Origin: an uncultured Bacteroidales bacterium
GTDB lineage: Bacteria; Bacteroidota; Bacteroidia; Bacteroidales; F082
NCBI GenBank assembly: GCA_905234275.1
Contig: CAJOHD010000001.1
Span: 516,524 to 580,523, forward strand
Direction of reading: 5' to 3'
Length of the DNA: 64,000 nucleotides
Position 1 is the first letter of the stretch. Every line of letters begins with the position of its first letter. Below the pieces are notes generated by a model. That model was not told the origin of the DNA, did no database searches, and was given only the letters and a program-made list of their open reading frames with translations. Both the position numbers and the translations under genes were made by a program. Below, one piece after another: positions 53,633 through 63,094 of the stretch.

Positions 53633-55992
53633 AATGAGATAGCGAGTTTGAGTTTGTAGGCGAAGTTGTCGGCTACATTGTCGAAAGAGTTGGCACCGTA
53701 GCGGTAGAAGACTCCGAAACCGATTTTTGAGACGCTCACTTTCAGCATGTTGTCGATTACGAGACCGCTTTCGTAGAAGCCGTCCTTCATACCCGGATTA
53801 CCCCATCCGACGTTGGTGGCGAAGATGAATTCCGGACTGAAATATTTGGTTTTGAAGAACTTACCGAAGTTATGGGTGAAGAACAACAGTGCAAACTGGT
53901 CGCAGATGAATTCGTTGATATGCATTGTGGCAAAACTCTCAGTCGAATAGAGCGCAAAACCGTGGTTGTTGGCGAAAATGTTGAAGTTTTCGAACACAGG
54001 GACGTCGCCGAAAATGTATCCGGCCTGAAGGGTGATGGTCGTTTTTCCGATGTAGCGCGTTAAGAATGAATATGTAAGCTGTGCCTGCAGTTTGTCGAAG
54101 TTATACGGACAATCCAACACGTCTTTGAGTCCTTTCTGATAGGAGAGCCAGATGACAGGTTTGCCCGATTGCACTGTTACCAGACCTTTCGGAGTTAGCA
54201 TATAACGTTCGCCAGGTGCTATGCGGAGCTTGAAATCGATAGTGGTGAGACGATGAGTCTCGTCTGACCATTGCTTATCGCTGAGGCTGAATTTCACGTA
54301 GCCTCTTAAAACCTTGGCTAATCGGGTGGACAGCTCAGCCGACGCTGTGGTGTTGAGAGTGGTCCATTTTATGTAAAAATACTTATAGTTGCTCTCGTTG
54401 AGAGGGTTGTAGGCGCTGTTGAGGAAACCATAATCGCCGAATGCCTGATAGATATGGTCGATGCTTAGTTTGAGTCCGAAATCCTGTTTGCGGTTGAATT
54501 TTATCTCGACATTGCCGCCGTAGTTTGAATGTTTTGCACCGAACCAATAGCCGTAATAGCCGCCGACTTTCAGATATTTTGACAACCGCTCGTTGGTGCT
54601 TAAACCCAGTCCGAGGTATAACTTGTTACCTATATTATAATTCAGGATGTCGCCCAGTCCGATGTTGAATTTTCCCCAAGGGATGGAGCCGTCTTTTATG
54701 ATGCTGTGGGCGGCGTTCATGAGGTTGTCGACATCGATACCGCTATCTTCGATTATGGTGTCGACAAAGCGGTAAGTGTTTAATATTCTTTCGTTTAGAC
54801 TGTCGGTGCGATAAGTGTTCCAATATTCTTCGTCCTTCTCGCCTGAGTCCTCGGCGATGTCGATATCGGTTGAACCGAACTTCTTGTTTTCAATCTTTTC
54901 GTTGATTTTTATGTCGCGGATATAGCTTTTTCCGATTCCGTTGAGAGAGGTGTTGGTGTTTTCGGGTGAACCTGTGCCAACTTCCAACGCATGGTCGTAT
55001 GCTAGCATCCTCAAGAATATGATATCGGTGTTGAGCTGCACAGGAAACCACACTGAGTCGTTGATTTTCGAATAAAGCTGCTGAATCTTGACGTCTAAGG
55101 TGTTTGTTTGATCGGCTGCTTCTGCTTTCACGTTGACGATAGCCCATCCGTCGGAAGTTATTGTCATTACGCCTTTAAGAGCGTCGAAAGTGGTGTTGCG
55201 ACGAGGTTTGAACGATATTATATATAAGGAGTCGCCTTCTGCAGTGGGCATTACCGATTCCAGGCCGAAGAAATAGCGCGATTTGCTGCCCGGTGTTATC
55301 GGGTTGACGTAGTTTTTCTCGTAAACGGTGATGAAATCGTCATAAAAATGATAGCTTTGCATTCCGTCGAGAACATAGAAATACATGGGATTTTTCAGTC
55401 CTGATATCTTGTTGGCCTTGATTTCGCGTTTGTTGGTGTTGGGTTTTTTATGATAGATGTCGGAGACGGTCTCCATCACCATAATGTCGTTATCGCGCCA
55501 AAGTTTACCGAAATCGGCAAACACTGAGTCGGCAACCTCGGTGGTGTCGACGGTGAAAACCATACGGTCGTAAATCGTATATGAGTAAAAATCAAGCATT
55601 TCGGGGTTGTTGTGCTTGCGGTTTCTCACCACGCTGTCGATGATACGGTGGGCGGGATTCTCGCCGGCTTTGAACACGACCTCCTGCAGCTGATAGCTGA
55701 TAGGGGATAACAATATCTTTTTGCTTAACTTTTCTACAGGAACATGTTTTTTTTGATATCCGACATAAGAAAAAGTTAGATTCTTGATTTCTTTTTTGCT
55801 TGAAATGGTGAAGTTTCCGTCGATATCTGTAGTGGTTCCAAAGGTGCCGTCGTCGTTGATTATAATGTTTACAAAAGCCAATTTCTGTTTCGTAACGCTA
55901 TCCATAACAGTACCATGAACGCTGAAAATCTGAGCGTTAGCAGCAACTGCCGCAATGATTAGAATTACAAAAAATATAAACTTCTTAAGCAT
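53629..55992 (-). CDS. Outer membrane protein with carboxypeptidase-regulatory-like domain and DUF5686
   Basis: A 787-residue predicted outer-membrane protein. The start at 55992 gives a signal ending at AAVAANAQ. Residues about 20-100 form a CarboxypepD_reg-like plug domain (SVHGTVMDSVTKQKLAFVNI then GTFGTTTDIDGNFTIS). The rest is the DUF5686 region, with AHRIIDSVVRNRKHNNPEML-type sequence (given in part) early on, many amphipathic beta-strands, and a terminal strand ending in YKLKLAISF with C-terminal Phe, as expected for a Bam-inserted barrel. It differs from SusC-type receptors by lacking a TonB box that I can see. A second paralogue lies at 56706-59264, so the two flank the nitroreductase-like gene. 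Function unknown. Confidence 0.85.
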   Translation of the reverse strand: MLKKFIFFVILIIAAVAANAQIFSVHGTVMDSVTKQKLAFVNIIINDDGTFGTTTDIDGNFTISSKKEIKNLTFSYVGYQKKHVPVEKLSKKILLSPISYQLQEVVFKAGENPAHRIIDSVVRNRKHNNPEMLDFYSYTIYDRMVFTVDTTEVADSVFADFGKLWRDNDIMVMETVSDIYHKKPNTNKREIKANKISGLKNPMYFYVLDGMQSYHFYDDFITVYEKNYVNPITPGSKSRYFFGLESVMPTAEGDSLYIISFKPRRNTTFDALKGVMTITSDGWAIVNVKAEAADQTNTLDVKIQQLYSKINDSVWFPVQLNTDIIFLRMLAYDHALEVGTGSPENTNTSLNGIGKSYIRDIKINEKIENKKFGSTDIDIAEDSGEKDEEYWNTYRTDSLNERILNTYRFVDTIIEDSGIDVDNLMNAAHSIIKDGSIPWGKFNIGLGDILNYNIGNKLYLGLGLSTNERLSKYLKVGGYYGYWFGAKHSNYGGNVEIKFNRKQDFGLKLSIDHIYQAFGDYGFLNSAYNPLNESNYKYFYIKWTTLNTTASAELSTRLAKVLRGYVKFSLSDKQWSDETHRLTTIDFKLRIAPGERYMLTPKGLVTVQSGKPVIWLSYQKGLKDVLDCPYNFDKLQAQLTYSFLTRYIGKTTITLQAGYIFGDVPVFENFNIFANNHGFALYSTESFATMHINEFICDQFALLFFTHNFGKFFKTKYFSPEFIFATNVGWGNPGMKDGFYESGLVIDNMLKVSVSKIGFGVFYRYGANSFDNVADNFAYKLKLAISF

Positions 55993-56008
55993 TAAAATCA
56001 ATTTGGAT

Positions 56009-56017
56009 GCAAAAATA
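56009..56017 (-). promoter_or_regulatory. Predicted -7 box, DUF5686 gene (left half of a symmetric divergent promoter)
   Basis: The minus strand reads TATTTTTGC, 17 bases before the start at 55992. Together with the plus-strand box it forms a perfect 29-base inverted repeat (56009-56037). Confidence 0.6.
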
Positions 56018-56028
56018 CAAAATTTTTG

Positions 56029-56037
56029 TATTTTTGC
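56029..56037 (+). promoter_or_regulatory. Predicted -7 box, nitroreductase-like gene (right half of a symmetric divergent promoter)
   Basis: TATTTTTGC, 42 bases before the start at 56080. It is the mirror of the box at 56009-56017; the two are 11 bases apart and point away from each other. Confidence 0.6.
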
Positions 56038-56079
56038 GTTTTAGTTTTAAACTATTAAGCTATTAAACTGTAAACTAAA

Positions 56080-56709
56080 ATGGCAGACGGATATTTAGAG
56101 AAGCGCATGGAAGAATTCGCTTCGGGCGCTAAGAAAACAGTAAAGCACGTTTCGTTGGACACTCTGTTTGAGAAAAACCGCAGCTATCGCGGGTATAAGA
56201 AAGACTTTGTGGTGACTGGCGACATGCTGAAGCGCATAGTGAATGTGAATACTAAAATTGCATCGGGAAAGAACCAGCAGGTGTTGCGTTTTAAGCTTGT
56301 GACAAAAGGCGAGGATGCTGATTTTGTGTTGAAGAATATCAAGCTCGGAGGCATGCTTCCAGAGTTGCATCTGCCGTATGAAGGCACTGAGCCTGAGGCG
56401 TTTATCATAGTCTGCACCTCGGCACCGGAGACCAAAATCATCGATATCGACCTTGGAATATCACTTCAGAGTATGTCGTTGAAAGCCACAGAGATGGGGC
56501 TCAACTGCGTGATGATTTGCGCTTTCAACAAAGTGAATCTGGTGGAGCATTTCGGTTTGCAACATGAACCGTTGGCGATTTTGGCAGTGGGTAAGGGCGC
56601 TGAGAAGATCAAACTGAAGACTATAGGCGTTGACGAGAGTCGCGCATATTACCGTGTTGACGGTGTGCATTATGTGCCTAAAGTGAAGCTTGACGATATC
56701 CTGATTTAG
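56080..56709 (+). CDS. Nitroreductase-family protein
   Basis: A 209-residue cytosolic protein with the flavin-binding nitroreductase fold. The N-terminal LFEKNRSYRGY gives the arginine that contacts the FMN phosphate, and NTKIASGKNQQVLRFKLV replaces the usual xSGxNxQPWRF loop. ISLQSMSLKATEMGLNCVMIC is the conserved helix with GLxC, and EPLAILAVGKGAEK is the second flavin contact region. No export signal, unlike the nitroreductase at 26907. It would oxidise NAD(P)H to reduce a quinone or nitro compound. The gene is flanked on both sides by DUF5686 genes on the opposite strand, and its stop overlaps that of the right one by four bases (TTAG). Confidence 0.85.
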   Translation: MADGYLEKRMEEFASGAKKTVKHVSLDTLFEKNRSYRGYKKDFVVTGDMLKRIVNVNTKIASGKNQQVLRFKLVTKGEDADFVLKNIKLGGMLPELHLPYEGTEPEAFIIVCTSAPETKIIDIDLGISLQSMSLKATEMGLNCVMICAFNKVNLVEHFGLQHEPLAILAVGKGAEKIKLKTIGVDESRAYYRVDGVHYVPKVKLDDILI

Positions 56710-59264
56710 AATTTTATTTTTATAGAGAAGAAAATTCCCCATTTGTCAACCTCGGGATGATCGAGGTAGTTGAATCGGCGTACATAGTCTATCCTTAAGA
56801 TACTGAATATGTTAGCTATACCTATGCCGCCTTCGATATAAGGCTCTTTTTCCAAAGAATAGGTCTCGGTTTGCCCATCGGGATTGGTAGGGAATTTGAA
56901 GAGGTTCTCGTTGCCGTTTGCAGGGTTGCACTCGTTGGAAATTCCACCCCAGACAGCTTTTAGAGAAAACACTTCACGGAGTTTCAGTTTCCCAATGAGA
57001 GGCACTCGGTTGAGGAGGAATCCGTTCATGTTGTACTCAAACATCCCCTGAATGTAATACTGACTGACAAACTCATAATAGTTCATGAGGTTGAAACCTC
57101 TGTCGTCGTAGTATACTCCTTGATTTGCGCGGTGTACGAACAGGAGAGGATAAGGTGCTTCGCCCATAACCATGCCGCCTGTGATATCCAAATCGGCTAT
57201 TCCGAGCACGCTCAAAAACCAGCGTTTGCTGAACATCGCCTGTATTTTGTGATATTCGTAATCAGAACCGAGATATTTGCCGCCATAAGCGTAACCAATA
57301 GTAAAAACAGGCGCTACAGAACTTGACAGAGGCTTGCGGTATTGATTATATTGAAACACTTTCTCGTTGTAAGCGAAACGTAAAGCCAATCCTATGCAGT
57401 TGGTAATGAACGGGTTGTAGATTTTTCCGCCGTTAGTCTCGTAAACGAGATCACCAAGCGGACGTTGCTCCTCATATTCGACAAACAGCTTCAGCCCGAT
57501 TTGGTTTTCAGTCTCAAAATCGTACATCATTTTAGCCTTGTCGATGAAAAGCATCTTGTAGTTGGCCTGACGACTGATAGATCGTCCGAGACGGTCGATA
57601 TCTTCGTTATAACTATATCCGAATGAGCCCATTCGCGGGATGTCGGTGTTGTGCTCATAAGAGAGAGTGAGAAGATTCATCGGGAACTCCCACTGGTTGT
57701 TGACTTTTTTGTTGAACGAGTACATTACCTGTCCGCGATACTTGAATTTCTGGTCTCTCGTACCGTAAGCGAGAAATCCTTCAAGGAAAATGTGTTTGTG
57801 GAAGTTGGTGTTGGTTTTTGCTCCAAACCTCAGTCGCCAGCCTTCTATTTCGTTGTAACTCAGCATGTTGAACACTGGGCCGATGTCGATCGGACCACAA
57901 TCGATGTAGTTGTATCCAAGAGCCATCGCAGTTCCTGTTGCGAGCTTGAATCCTAATACCTGCTTGAGTTTTTCGGTATCTTCAGCTATGCGTTTTTCGT
58001 GATATGAGAGGCTGTCGGTACGTTTTGTGTCCCAATATTCCTCATCTTCACGATGATCGTAGAACGCTTTGCTTCGTGTTTTAGCCGGCTTGTTGGCATA
58101 AAAACTATTCGGCAACGGCTGATTTATCTGGATGTTTGAGAAGACACCAGAACGTTTTCCGTGAAGGGCTACACCGAGATAATAAATGTCGGCCACGAGG
58201 TTATAGCGAGTAGGCATCATCACCGAGCCGACTTTCTCATATTCCTGTTCAAACATCATGGCTTCGACGAAGTTGGTGCCTGAATGACGAGGAAGCTGCA
58301 GCTGCACCTTCTTTACCATATACGAGGAGTCGTTGGTAATCCAAAGACTGCCGCAAAGGCCCATATCCATCTGGTTGGCGGGAGTGAACGACAAAACGAT
58401 ACATTTCTCATTATCGTATTGAACCGTGTCGACTATATAAAAATGATAGAAAGTGATTGCTATCGGCGACATAGGGGAGGTGTAGGCGTTGTTGAAAAGG
58501 TTGATGTTGCGATCGTACACATCGACAAACCCTATCCAGTTGTCGATAACCGCCTCCATGGAAGTGTAATCAAAGAATTTGCTGATCAAAACGTCTTTAG
58601 TATCAATGACTTCCGTTGTGAGGCAATGCGGCTCCTTGCGGTAATAAGTCTTTGATAAAGTCTCAACAAAATACAACGAGAGATAATTTCTGCCAGTCAG
58701 CTCGGATGGACGGATGTTTTCGCAAACGAATTTCATGTTTCTCATAAACCACCTGTCTTCAAGGTTGTTGCTGAGATTTGACGGACCTAGTTCCAGTTTG
58801 CTGTACTCGTCATATTGGTAATAGTCGAATCCCGAGAGGCTATTGCGTTCAGCGTTTTTCTGCACCTTTCTTATGAGATCGACCGCTGAGTTGTTTTTTC
58901 GACTGTATCGCTCTTTGATTTTTCGCTGAGCTTTGACTTCGGCCTTGGGTAACGTTATCGACACCGATTCCATCTTCACATCGATGGTTTGTGTAGTGAA
59001 ACGTTTGATTTTCACCATATAAGGCTTATAGCCAGCATATTCAAAGGTCAGATAGTCGAAAATCTTATCTGATTCGAGACGATAAACACCATTGACATCG
59101 CTGGTGGTTCCAAATGTCTGACCATCAACGGTGTATGAGATGTTGGCGTATGGTAAAGTCTCTCCTGATTCTATATCAATAATTTTGCCTTTCACAACTG
59201 TCTGTTGCGCCAGAGTCACCACGGAGGTAAGTAATATTGATATTATCAGGAGACACTTTTTCAT
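56706..59264 (-). CDS. Outer membrane protein with carboxypeptidase-regulatory-like domain and DUF5686 (paralogue)
   Basis: An 852-residue predicted outer-membrane protein, paralogous to the one at 53629. The signal peptide ends near TSVVTLAQ. A CarboxypepD_reg-like domain follows (VVKGKIIDIESGETLPYANI and GTTSDVNGVYRLESD, then YLTFEYAGYKPYMVKI). The DUF5686 region begins near AVDLIRKVQKNAERNSLSGF and ends in a beta-barrel with a terminal strand WGIFFSIKIKF. Although the two share domain order, they differ in many barrel regions, so the duplication is old. The gene starts three bases after the glmS stop, so it is in an operon with glmS; no established functional link is known. Confidence 0.85.
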   Translation of the reverse strand: MKKCLLIISILLTSVVTLAQQTVVKGKIIDIESGETLPYANISYTVDGQTFGTTSDVNGVYRLESDKIFDYLTFEYAGYKPYMVKIKRFTTQTIDVKMESVSITLPKAEVKAQRKIKERYSRKNNSAVDLIRKVQKNAERNSLSGFDYYQYDEYSKLELGPSNLSNNLEDRWFMRNMKFVCENIRPSELTGRNYLSLYFVETLSKTYYRKEPHCLTTEVIDTKDVLISKFFDYTSMEAVIDNWIGFVDVYDRNINLFNNAYTSPMSPIAITFYHFYIVDTVQYDNEKCIVLSFTPANQMDMGLCGSLWITNDSSYMVKKVQLQLPRHSGTNFVEAMMFEQEYEKVGSVMMPTRYNLVADIYYLGVALHGKRSGVFSNIQINQPLPNSFYANKPAKTRSKAFYDHREDEEYWDTKRTDSLSYHEKRIAEDTEKLKQVLGFKLATGTAMALGYNYIDCGPIDIGPVFNMLSYNEIEGWRLRFGAKTNTNFHKHIFLEGFLAYGTRDQKFKYRGQVMYSFNKKVNNQWEFPMNLLTLSYEHNTDIPRMGSFGYSYNEDIDRLGRSISRQANYKMLFIDKAKMMYDFETENQIGLKLFVEYEEQRPLGDLVYETNGGKIYNPFITNCIGLALRFAYNEKVFQYNQYRKPLSSSVAPVFTIGYAYGGKYLGSDYEYHKIQAMFSKRWFLSVLGIADLDITGGMVMGEAPYPLLFVHRANQGVYYDDRGFNLMNYYEFVSQYYIQGMFEYNMNGFLLNRVPLIGKLKLREVFSLKAVWGGISNECNPANGNENLFKFPTNPDGQTETYSLEKEPYIEGGIGIANIFSILRIDYVRRFNYLDHPEVDKWGIFFSIKIKF

Positions 59265-59267
59265 TCA

Positions 59268-61112
59268 TTATTCAACGGTTACGGATTTTGCCAGGTTACG
59301 AGGCTGGTCGACGTTGCAGCCGCGCAGCACGGCGATGTAGTAGGCGAGGAGCTGCAGCGGGATGGTGGCGAGCAACGGGGCGTAAGTGCATTCTGTATCA
59401 GGGATTTCGATGACGTAATCAGACATCTCTTTTACCAGAACGTCGCCTTCTGTCACTACACTGATAATCTTTCCGTGACGAGCTTTCACTTCCTGAACGT
59501 TGGAAACGACCTTCTCGTAAGTTGACTTGTTGGTAGCGATGAAGATAACAGGCATGTCCTTGTCGATCAAAGCGATAGGACCGTGTTTCATCTCAGCTGC
59601 CGGATAACCTTCAGCGTGGATGTATGATATCTCCTTGAGCTTCAAAGCGCCTTCAAGAGCCACCGGGAAGTTCTGCAAACGTCCGAGATAGATGGCATTG
59701 TGGCAGTCTTTCATCTCAGCTGCGATATCTTTCACGATGGCGCTTCTCTCCAAAGTGGTCTGAATCTTCTCAGGAATCATGTCGAGTTCGTGGATGAGCT
59801 CCATAATCTTTGATTTCGGCAGATGTCCGTTGAGCTCAGCGAGATGTATTGCGAGCATGGTCAAAACTGCTACCTGAGCTGTAAATGCTTTTGTTGAAGC
59901 AACACCGATTTCCGGACCTGCGTGGGTGTAGATGCCGGCGTTGGTAGCACGCGAAATTGACGATCCGATAACGTTGCAGATGCCCAGAACGGTTGCGCCT
60001 TTTTCTTTCGCAATCTCAATGGCTGCAAGGGTGTCGGCTGTCTCACCTGACTGTGAGATGGCGATTACGACATCGTCAGGGAAGATGACAGGTTCACGAT
60101 AACGGAACTCTGAGGCGTATTCCACCTTTACGCGGATGCCGGCATAAATCTCAATGAGATAGCTGCCCACGAGAGCTGCGTGCCATGATGTTCCGCATGC
60201 CACAATGATGATGTTGCGAGCGTTGAGAATCTTCTTCTCATAGTCGAAGATACCGCCTAATGTGATTTTTCCAAGATCTGCGTGCAGACGTCCACGCATA
60301 GTATCGCGCACCGTGGTCGGCTGCTCGTAAATCTCTTTCAGCATGAAGTGCTCAAAGCCGCCTTTTTCAATAGATTCGAGGTTCAGCTGGAGTTCTTGTA
60401 TATAAGGTGTCATCTCGACATCGTCGATGGTCTTGAGTTTCAACTCTTCGCCGAGTTTCACCTTCACAACCTCTTCATTTTCAATATAAACCACCTGTGA
60501 CGTCATTCCGACGATAGGGGTTGCGTCAGAAGCGATGAAGAACTCACCTTCGCCTATACCTATTACCATAGGACTGCCTTTACGCGCTGCAATTATGGTG
60601 TCGGGATGGCTTTTTTCAATCAAAGCGATAGCGTATGCACCGTTGACGTGGTTGAGAGCAATACGGGTAGCTTCAAACAAATCGACTTTCTGAGTGAGCT
60701 GCACGTCCTCGATGAGGTTCACCAAAACTTCAGTATCAGTGCTCGATTTGAACTTGTAGCCACGTTTACCTAATTCTTTTTTAATGGTCAGATAATTCTC
60801 GATGATTCCGTTATGAATCATGGCTAAATTACCTGAACGAGATATGTGCGGATGGGCGTTGATGTCATTAGGTTCACCATGTGTTGCCCAACGGGTATGG
60901 GCTATACCGATATGTCCACTTGTATCTTTTCCTGATGCAAACGACACTAAATCAGACACTTTGCCTTTTGTCTTATAAACATTGAGTTCATTTTTCTCGT
61001 TAAGCAGAGCCACTCCGGCGCTGTCGTAACCACGATATTCGAGGCGTTTCAAACCGTTAATCAAAATCGGATAGGCGTCTCTTTTACCAATGTATGCTAC
61101 TATTCCGCACAT
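59268..61112 (-). CDS. glmS: Glutamine-fructose-6-phosphate aminotransferase
   Basis: Makes glucosamine-6-phosphate from fructose-6-phosphate and glutamine, the first committed step to peptidoglycan and lipopolysaccharide amino sugars. 614 residues. The N-terminal nucleophile Cys2 is in MCGIVAYIG, and the class II amidotransferase has RLEYRGYDSAGVAL, HTRWATHGEPND and HNGIIENY. The two SIS isomerase domains carry ACGTSWHAALVG and ISQSGETADTLAAIE, followed by the C-terminal DQPRNLAKSVTVE. All catalytic regions are intact. It has its own -7 box at 61152-61160. I see no glmS ribozyme in the leader, as expected outside Firmicutes. Confidence 0.98.
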   Translation of the reverse strand: MCGIVAYIGKRDAYPILINGLKRLEYRGYDSAGVALLNEKNELNVYKTKGKVSDLVSFASGKDTSGHIGIAHTRWATHGEPNDINAHPHISRSGNLAMIHNGIIENYLTIKKELGKRGYKFKSSTDTEVLVNLIEDVQLTQKVDLFEATRIALNHVNGAYAIALIEKSHPDTIIAARKGSPMVIGIGEGEFFIASDATPIVGMTSQVVYIENEEVVKVKLGEELKLKTIDDVEMTPYIQELQLNLESIEKGGFEHFMLKEIYEQPTTVRDTMRGRLHADLGKITLGGIFDYEKKILNARNIIIVACGTSWHAALVGSYLIEIYAGIRVKVEYASEFRYREPVIFPDDVVIAISQSGETADTLAAIEIAKEKGATVLGICNVIGSSISRATNAGIYTHAGPEIGVASTKAFTAQVAVLTMLAIHLAELNGHLPKSKIMELIHELDMIPEKIQTTLERSAIVKDIAAEMKDCHNAIYLGRLQNFPVALEGALKLKEISYIHAEGYPAAEMKHGPIALIDKDMPVIFIATNKSTYEKVVSNVQEVKARHGKIISVVTEGDVLVKEMSDYVIEIPDTECTYAPLLATIPLQLLAYYIAVLRGCNVDQPRNLAKSVTVE

Positions 61113-61151
61113 ATTAAAATGATTTTAAAATCTAAAATATTTATTCAACTT

Positions 61152-61160
61152 GCAAAGATA
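61152..61160 (-). promoter_or_regulatory. Predicted -7 box of glmS
   Basis: The minus strand reads TATCTTTGC, 39 bases before the start codon at 61112. No ideal -33 TTG. Confidence 0.5.
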
Positions 61161-61244
61161 ATTTTTTCTGAAATATGATTGAAAAATAATTTCAAAAATT
61201 AGTAAAAAATTTTACCATTTTGTTTTTGTATCCTAAAATTTTGC

Positions 61245-61253
61245 TATTTTTGC
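61245..61253 (+). promoter_or_regulatory. Predicted -7 box of the hdr operon
   Basis: TATTTTTGC, 42 bases before the hdrC start. A TTTTG at 61218-61222 is 22 bases upstream, near the allowed spacing. Confidence 0.55.
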
Positions 61254-61295
61254 AACCTGTTAGTAAAATGATTTACTATATACTAATTTACTTTT

Positions 61296-62009
61296 ATGGA
61301 ATATAGGTTTAAAGGACATCTTGTAGAGGAATTATATAAGGATTACAGGATAAAAGAGGGCATGAAGGCGTGCATGAACTGCGGTGTTTGCACAGCTGTC
61401 TGTCCGGCTGCCGAGTTTTACAAATACAATCCGAAGAACATTGTGAACATCGTCGCGCGTAAAAACGAGGACGATCTGGAGGAACTCTTGAAGAGCGACA
61501 CCATCTGGTACTGCGGTGAGTGTATGTCGTGTGTGACACGTTGTCCAAGAGCTAATGCACCGGGATTGGTGATTATGGCTTTGCGAAAACTTTCGATGAG
61601 AAGCGGACTTTACATGCAATCTGAGAAGGGAAGACAGCAGTATGTGGTGGTTAAAGACTTGTGCAGCAATATTTTAAACTACGGTTATTGCGTTTATCCA
61701 CGAACTTTTTCCTACGAGACTCATAAGGAATTCGGTCCTGTGGGCAAGTGGATTAACGATAATTTGGACGATTTGCATGCTCGCATGGGCTCTAACCTCG
61801 ATGGTGACGGTCCCGGCGGACTGCGTAAGATTCCGAAGGAGAGTCTCGACCAGCTGAAGAACATCTTCGACGTGACAGGCGCCACTGAGCTGATGGAACA
61901 AGTCTTGAGCGACGCACATCAGGAGGCTGTGAAAGAAAACCTCTCCGATGAGGAATATTTTATGAAAGTTTATACTGAAAACGACTGGGAAAAACATTTA
62001 AACCATTAG
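61296..62009 (+). CDS. hdrC: Heterodisulfide reductase subunit C-like iron-sulfur protein
   Basis: A 237-residue soluble iron-sulfur subunit. The two [4Fe-4S] sites are CMNCGVCTAVCPAAE (Cys26, 29, 32, 36) and CGECMSCVTRCPRANAPG (Cys73, 76, 79, 83), spaced as in HdrC. The rest is helical, with a longer C-terminal extension (about residues 150-237, acidic) than archaeal HdrC. It would pass electrons between the flavin subunit (HdrA) and the disulfide-reducing subunit (HdrB). It is the first gene of an hdrC-hdrB-hdrA row with gaps of three and eleven bases. The physiological partner in a bacterium without coenzyme M and coenzyme B is unknown. Confidence 0.93.
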   Translation: MEYRFKGHLVEELYKDYRIKEGMKACMNCGVCTAVCPAAEFYKYNPKNIVNIVARKNEDDLEELLKSDTIWYCGECMSCVTRCPRANAPGLVIMALRKLSMRSGLYMQSEKGRQQYVVVKDLCSNILNYGYCVYPRTFSYETHKEFGPVGKWINDNLDDLHARMGSNLDGDGPGGLRKIPKESLDQLKNIFDVTGATELMEQVLSDAHQEAVKENLSDEEYFMKVYTENDWEKHLNH

Positions 62010-62012
62010 ACA

Positions 62013-63083
62013 ATGATTATTGAAGGAAAACAGAAGATCTGGGCTGATTATCAGAAAGACATTCCCGATGACCATTATTTTTATGTGAGAAGCTGCATCC
62101 GTCAGGCGTTTTGGCCTGGTTCGGAGGTGACTTTCTTAGACATCACAAGGAATAAACTTGGCAAGGATTTTTACGAGAATCCATATCATACAACATGCGG
62201 CGGCATTGCATATCACAGCGACACCATCCCTCAGGAGACGGCAATGACTATCATCGCGCGTCAGTTCGCGTTGATGAAGGAGAGCGGCTACGAAAACTAT
62301 GTCTGCTCCTGCATCACCTCGTTCGGATGCTACACCGAGACACTTGAGACATGGCACGAATATCCTGAGCTGGAGGCTAAGATTCGCCAATATCTCTGGG
62401 ATTCATGCAAGAAAGAGTTCGCAAAGCCGAAATATCTCGCTCACGCAAGCGACATCATCTATAAATTCCGTTTCGAGATTGCCAAACAGATGAAGTTCCC
62501 GCTCGTGAACGCCAAGACCGGCAAGCCTTTGAAGGTGGTCGAGCACATCGGATGCCACTATTCGAAGATGTTCCCTTCGAAGGGCTTCGGAGGTGCTGAA
62601 TATCCGCATGTCCTCGTCGGTATGATAGAGGCATGGGGCGGCGAGGTCGTCGACTACCCGGAACGCCGTCAGTGCTGCGGTTTCGGATTCCGTCAGTATT
62701 TCGTGCAGGCCAACAGAGGCTATTCGGAGTCGAACACTCATAAGAAATTCGAGTCGATGGAGCCATACGAGCCGGATCTTATCATCACCAACTGTCCGGG
62801 ATGCCCTTATTTCCTTGACAGATGGCAATATGTCATCGCTGAGCAGACCGGCAAGACCTACGGCAAGAACGGCTACGGTATCCCTGCCTTGACATACGAG
62901 GAAGTGGCTGGCCTGGTGATGGGCTACGACCCATGGGACCTTGGCTTGCAGATGCATCAGGTGGCAATTGAGCCATTGCTTGAAAAGATGGGAATACCAT
63001 ACGATCCGAAACAAAAGTATCAGGGTTTGAACGGCAAAGACCTCGGTCAGCCGATGTGCCCATCATGTATTAAATCAGTTTGA
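62013..63083 (+). CDS. hdrB: Heterodisulfide reductase subunit B-like protein (CCG domains)
   Basis: A 356-residue catalytic-type subunit. The C-terminal CCG-type cysteine set is complete: EHIGCHYSKMF, then RRQCCGFGFRQYF, then TNCPGCPYF. The N-terminal set is seen as SCIRQAFWPGS, TTCGGIAYH and CSCITSFGCY, and an extra CPSC lies five residues from the end. In methanogens such domains bind two noncubane [4Fe-4S] clusters that split heterodisulfides. The protein is longer than archaeal HdrB (about 290), with extensions at both ends. The natural acceptor in this organism is not known; candidates are small thiol disulfides or a protein disulfide. Confidence 0.92.
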   Translation: MIIEGKQKIWADYQKDIPDDHYFYVRSCIRQAFWPGSEVTFLDITRNKLGKDFYENPYHTTCGGIAYHSDTIPQETAMTIIARQFALMKESGYENYVCSCITSFGCYTETLETWHEYPELEAKIRQYLWDSCKKEFAKPKYLAHASDIIYKFRFEIAKQMKFPLVNAKTGKPLKVVEHIGCHYSKMFPSKGFGGAEYPHVLVGMIEAWGGEVVDYPERRQCCGFGFRQYFVQANRGYSESNTHKKFESMEPYEPDLIITNCPGCPYFLDRWQYVIAEQTGKTYGKNGYGIPALTYEEVAGLVMGYDPWDLGLQMHQVAIEPLLEKMGIPYDPKQKYQGLNGKDLGQPMCPSCIKSV

Positions 63084-63094
63084 AAATCAACGTT

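Noticed and set aside
61113..61295. A glmS ribozyme or other riboswitch in the glmS leader
   Set aside because: No ribozyme-like conserved core is seen; the gap is AT-rich and holds two divergent -7 boxes. The ribozyme is known from Firmicutes, not Bacteroidetes.
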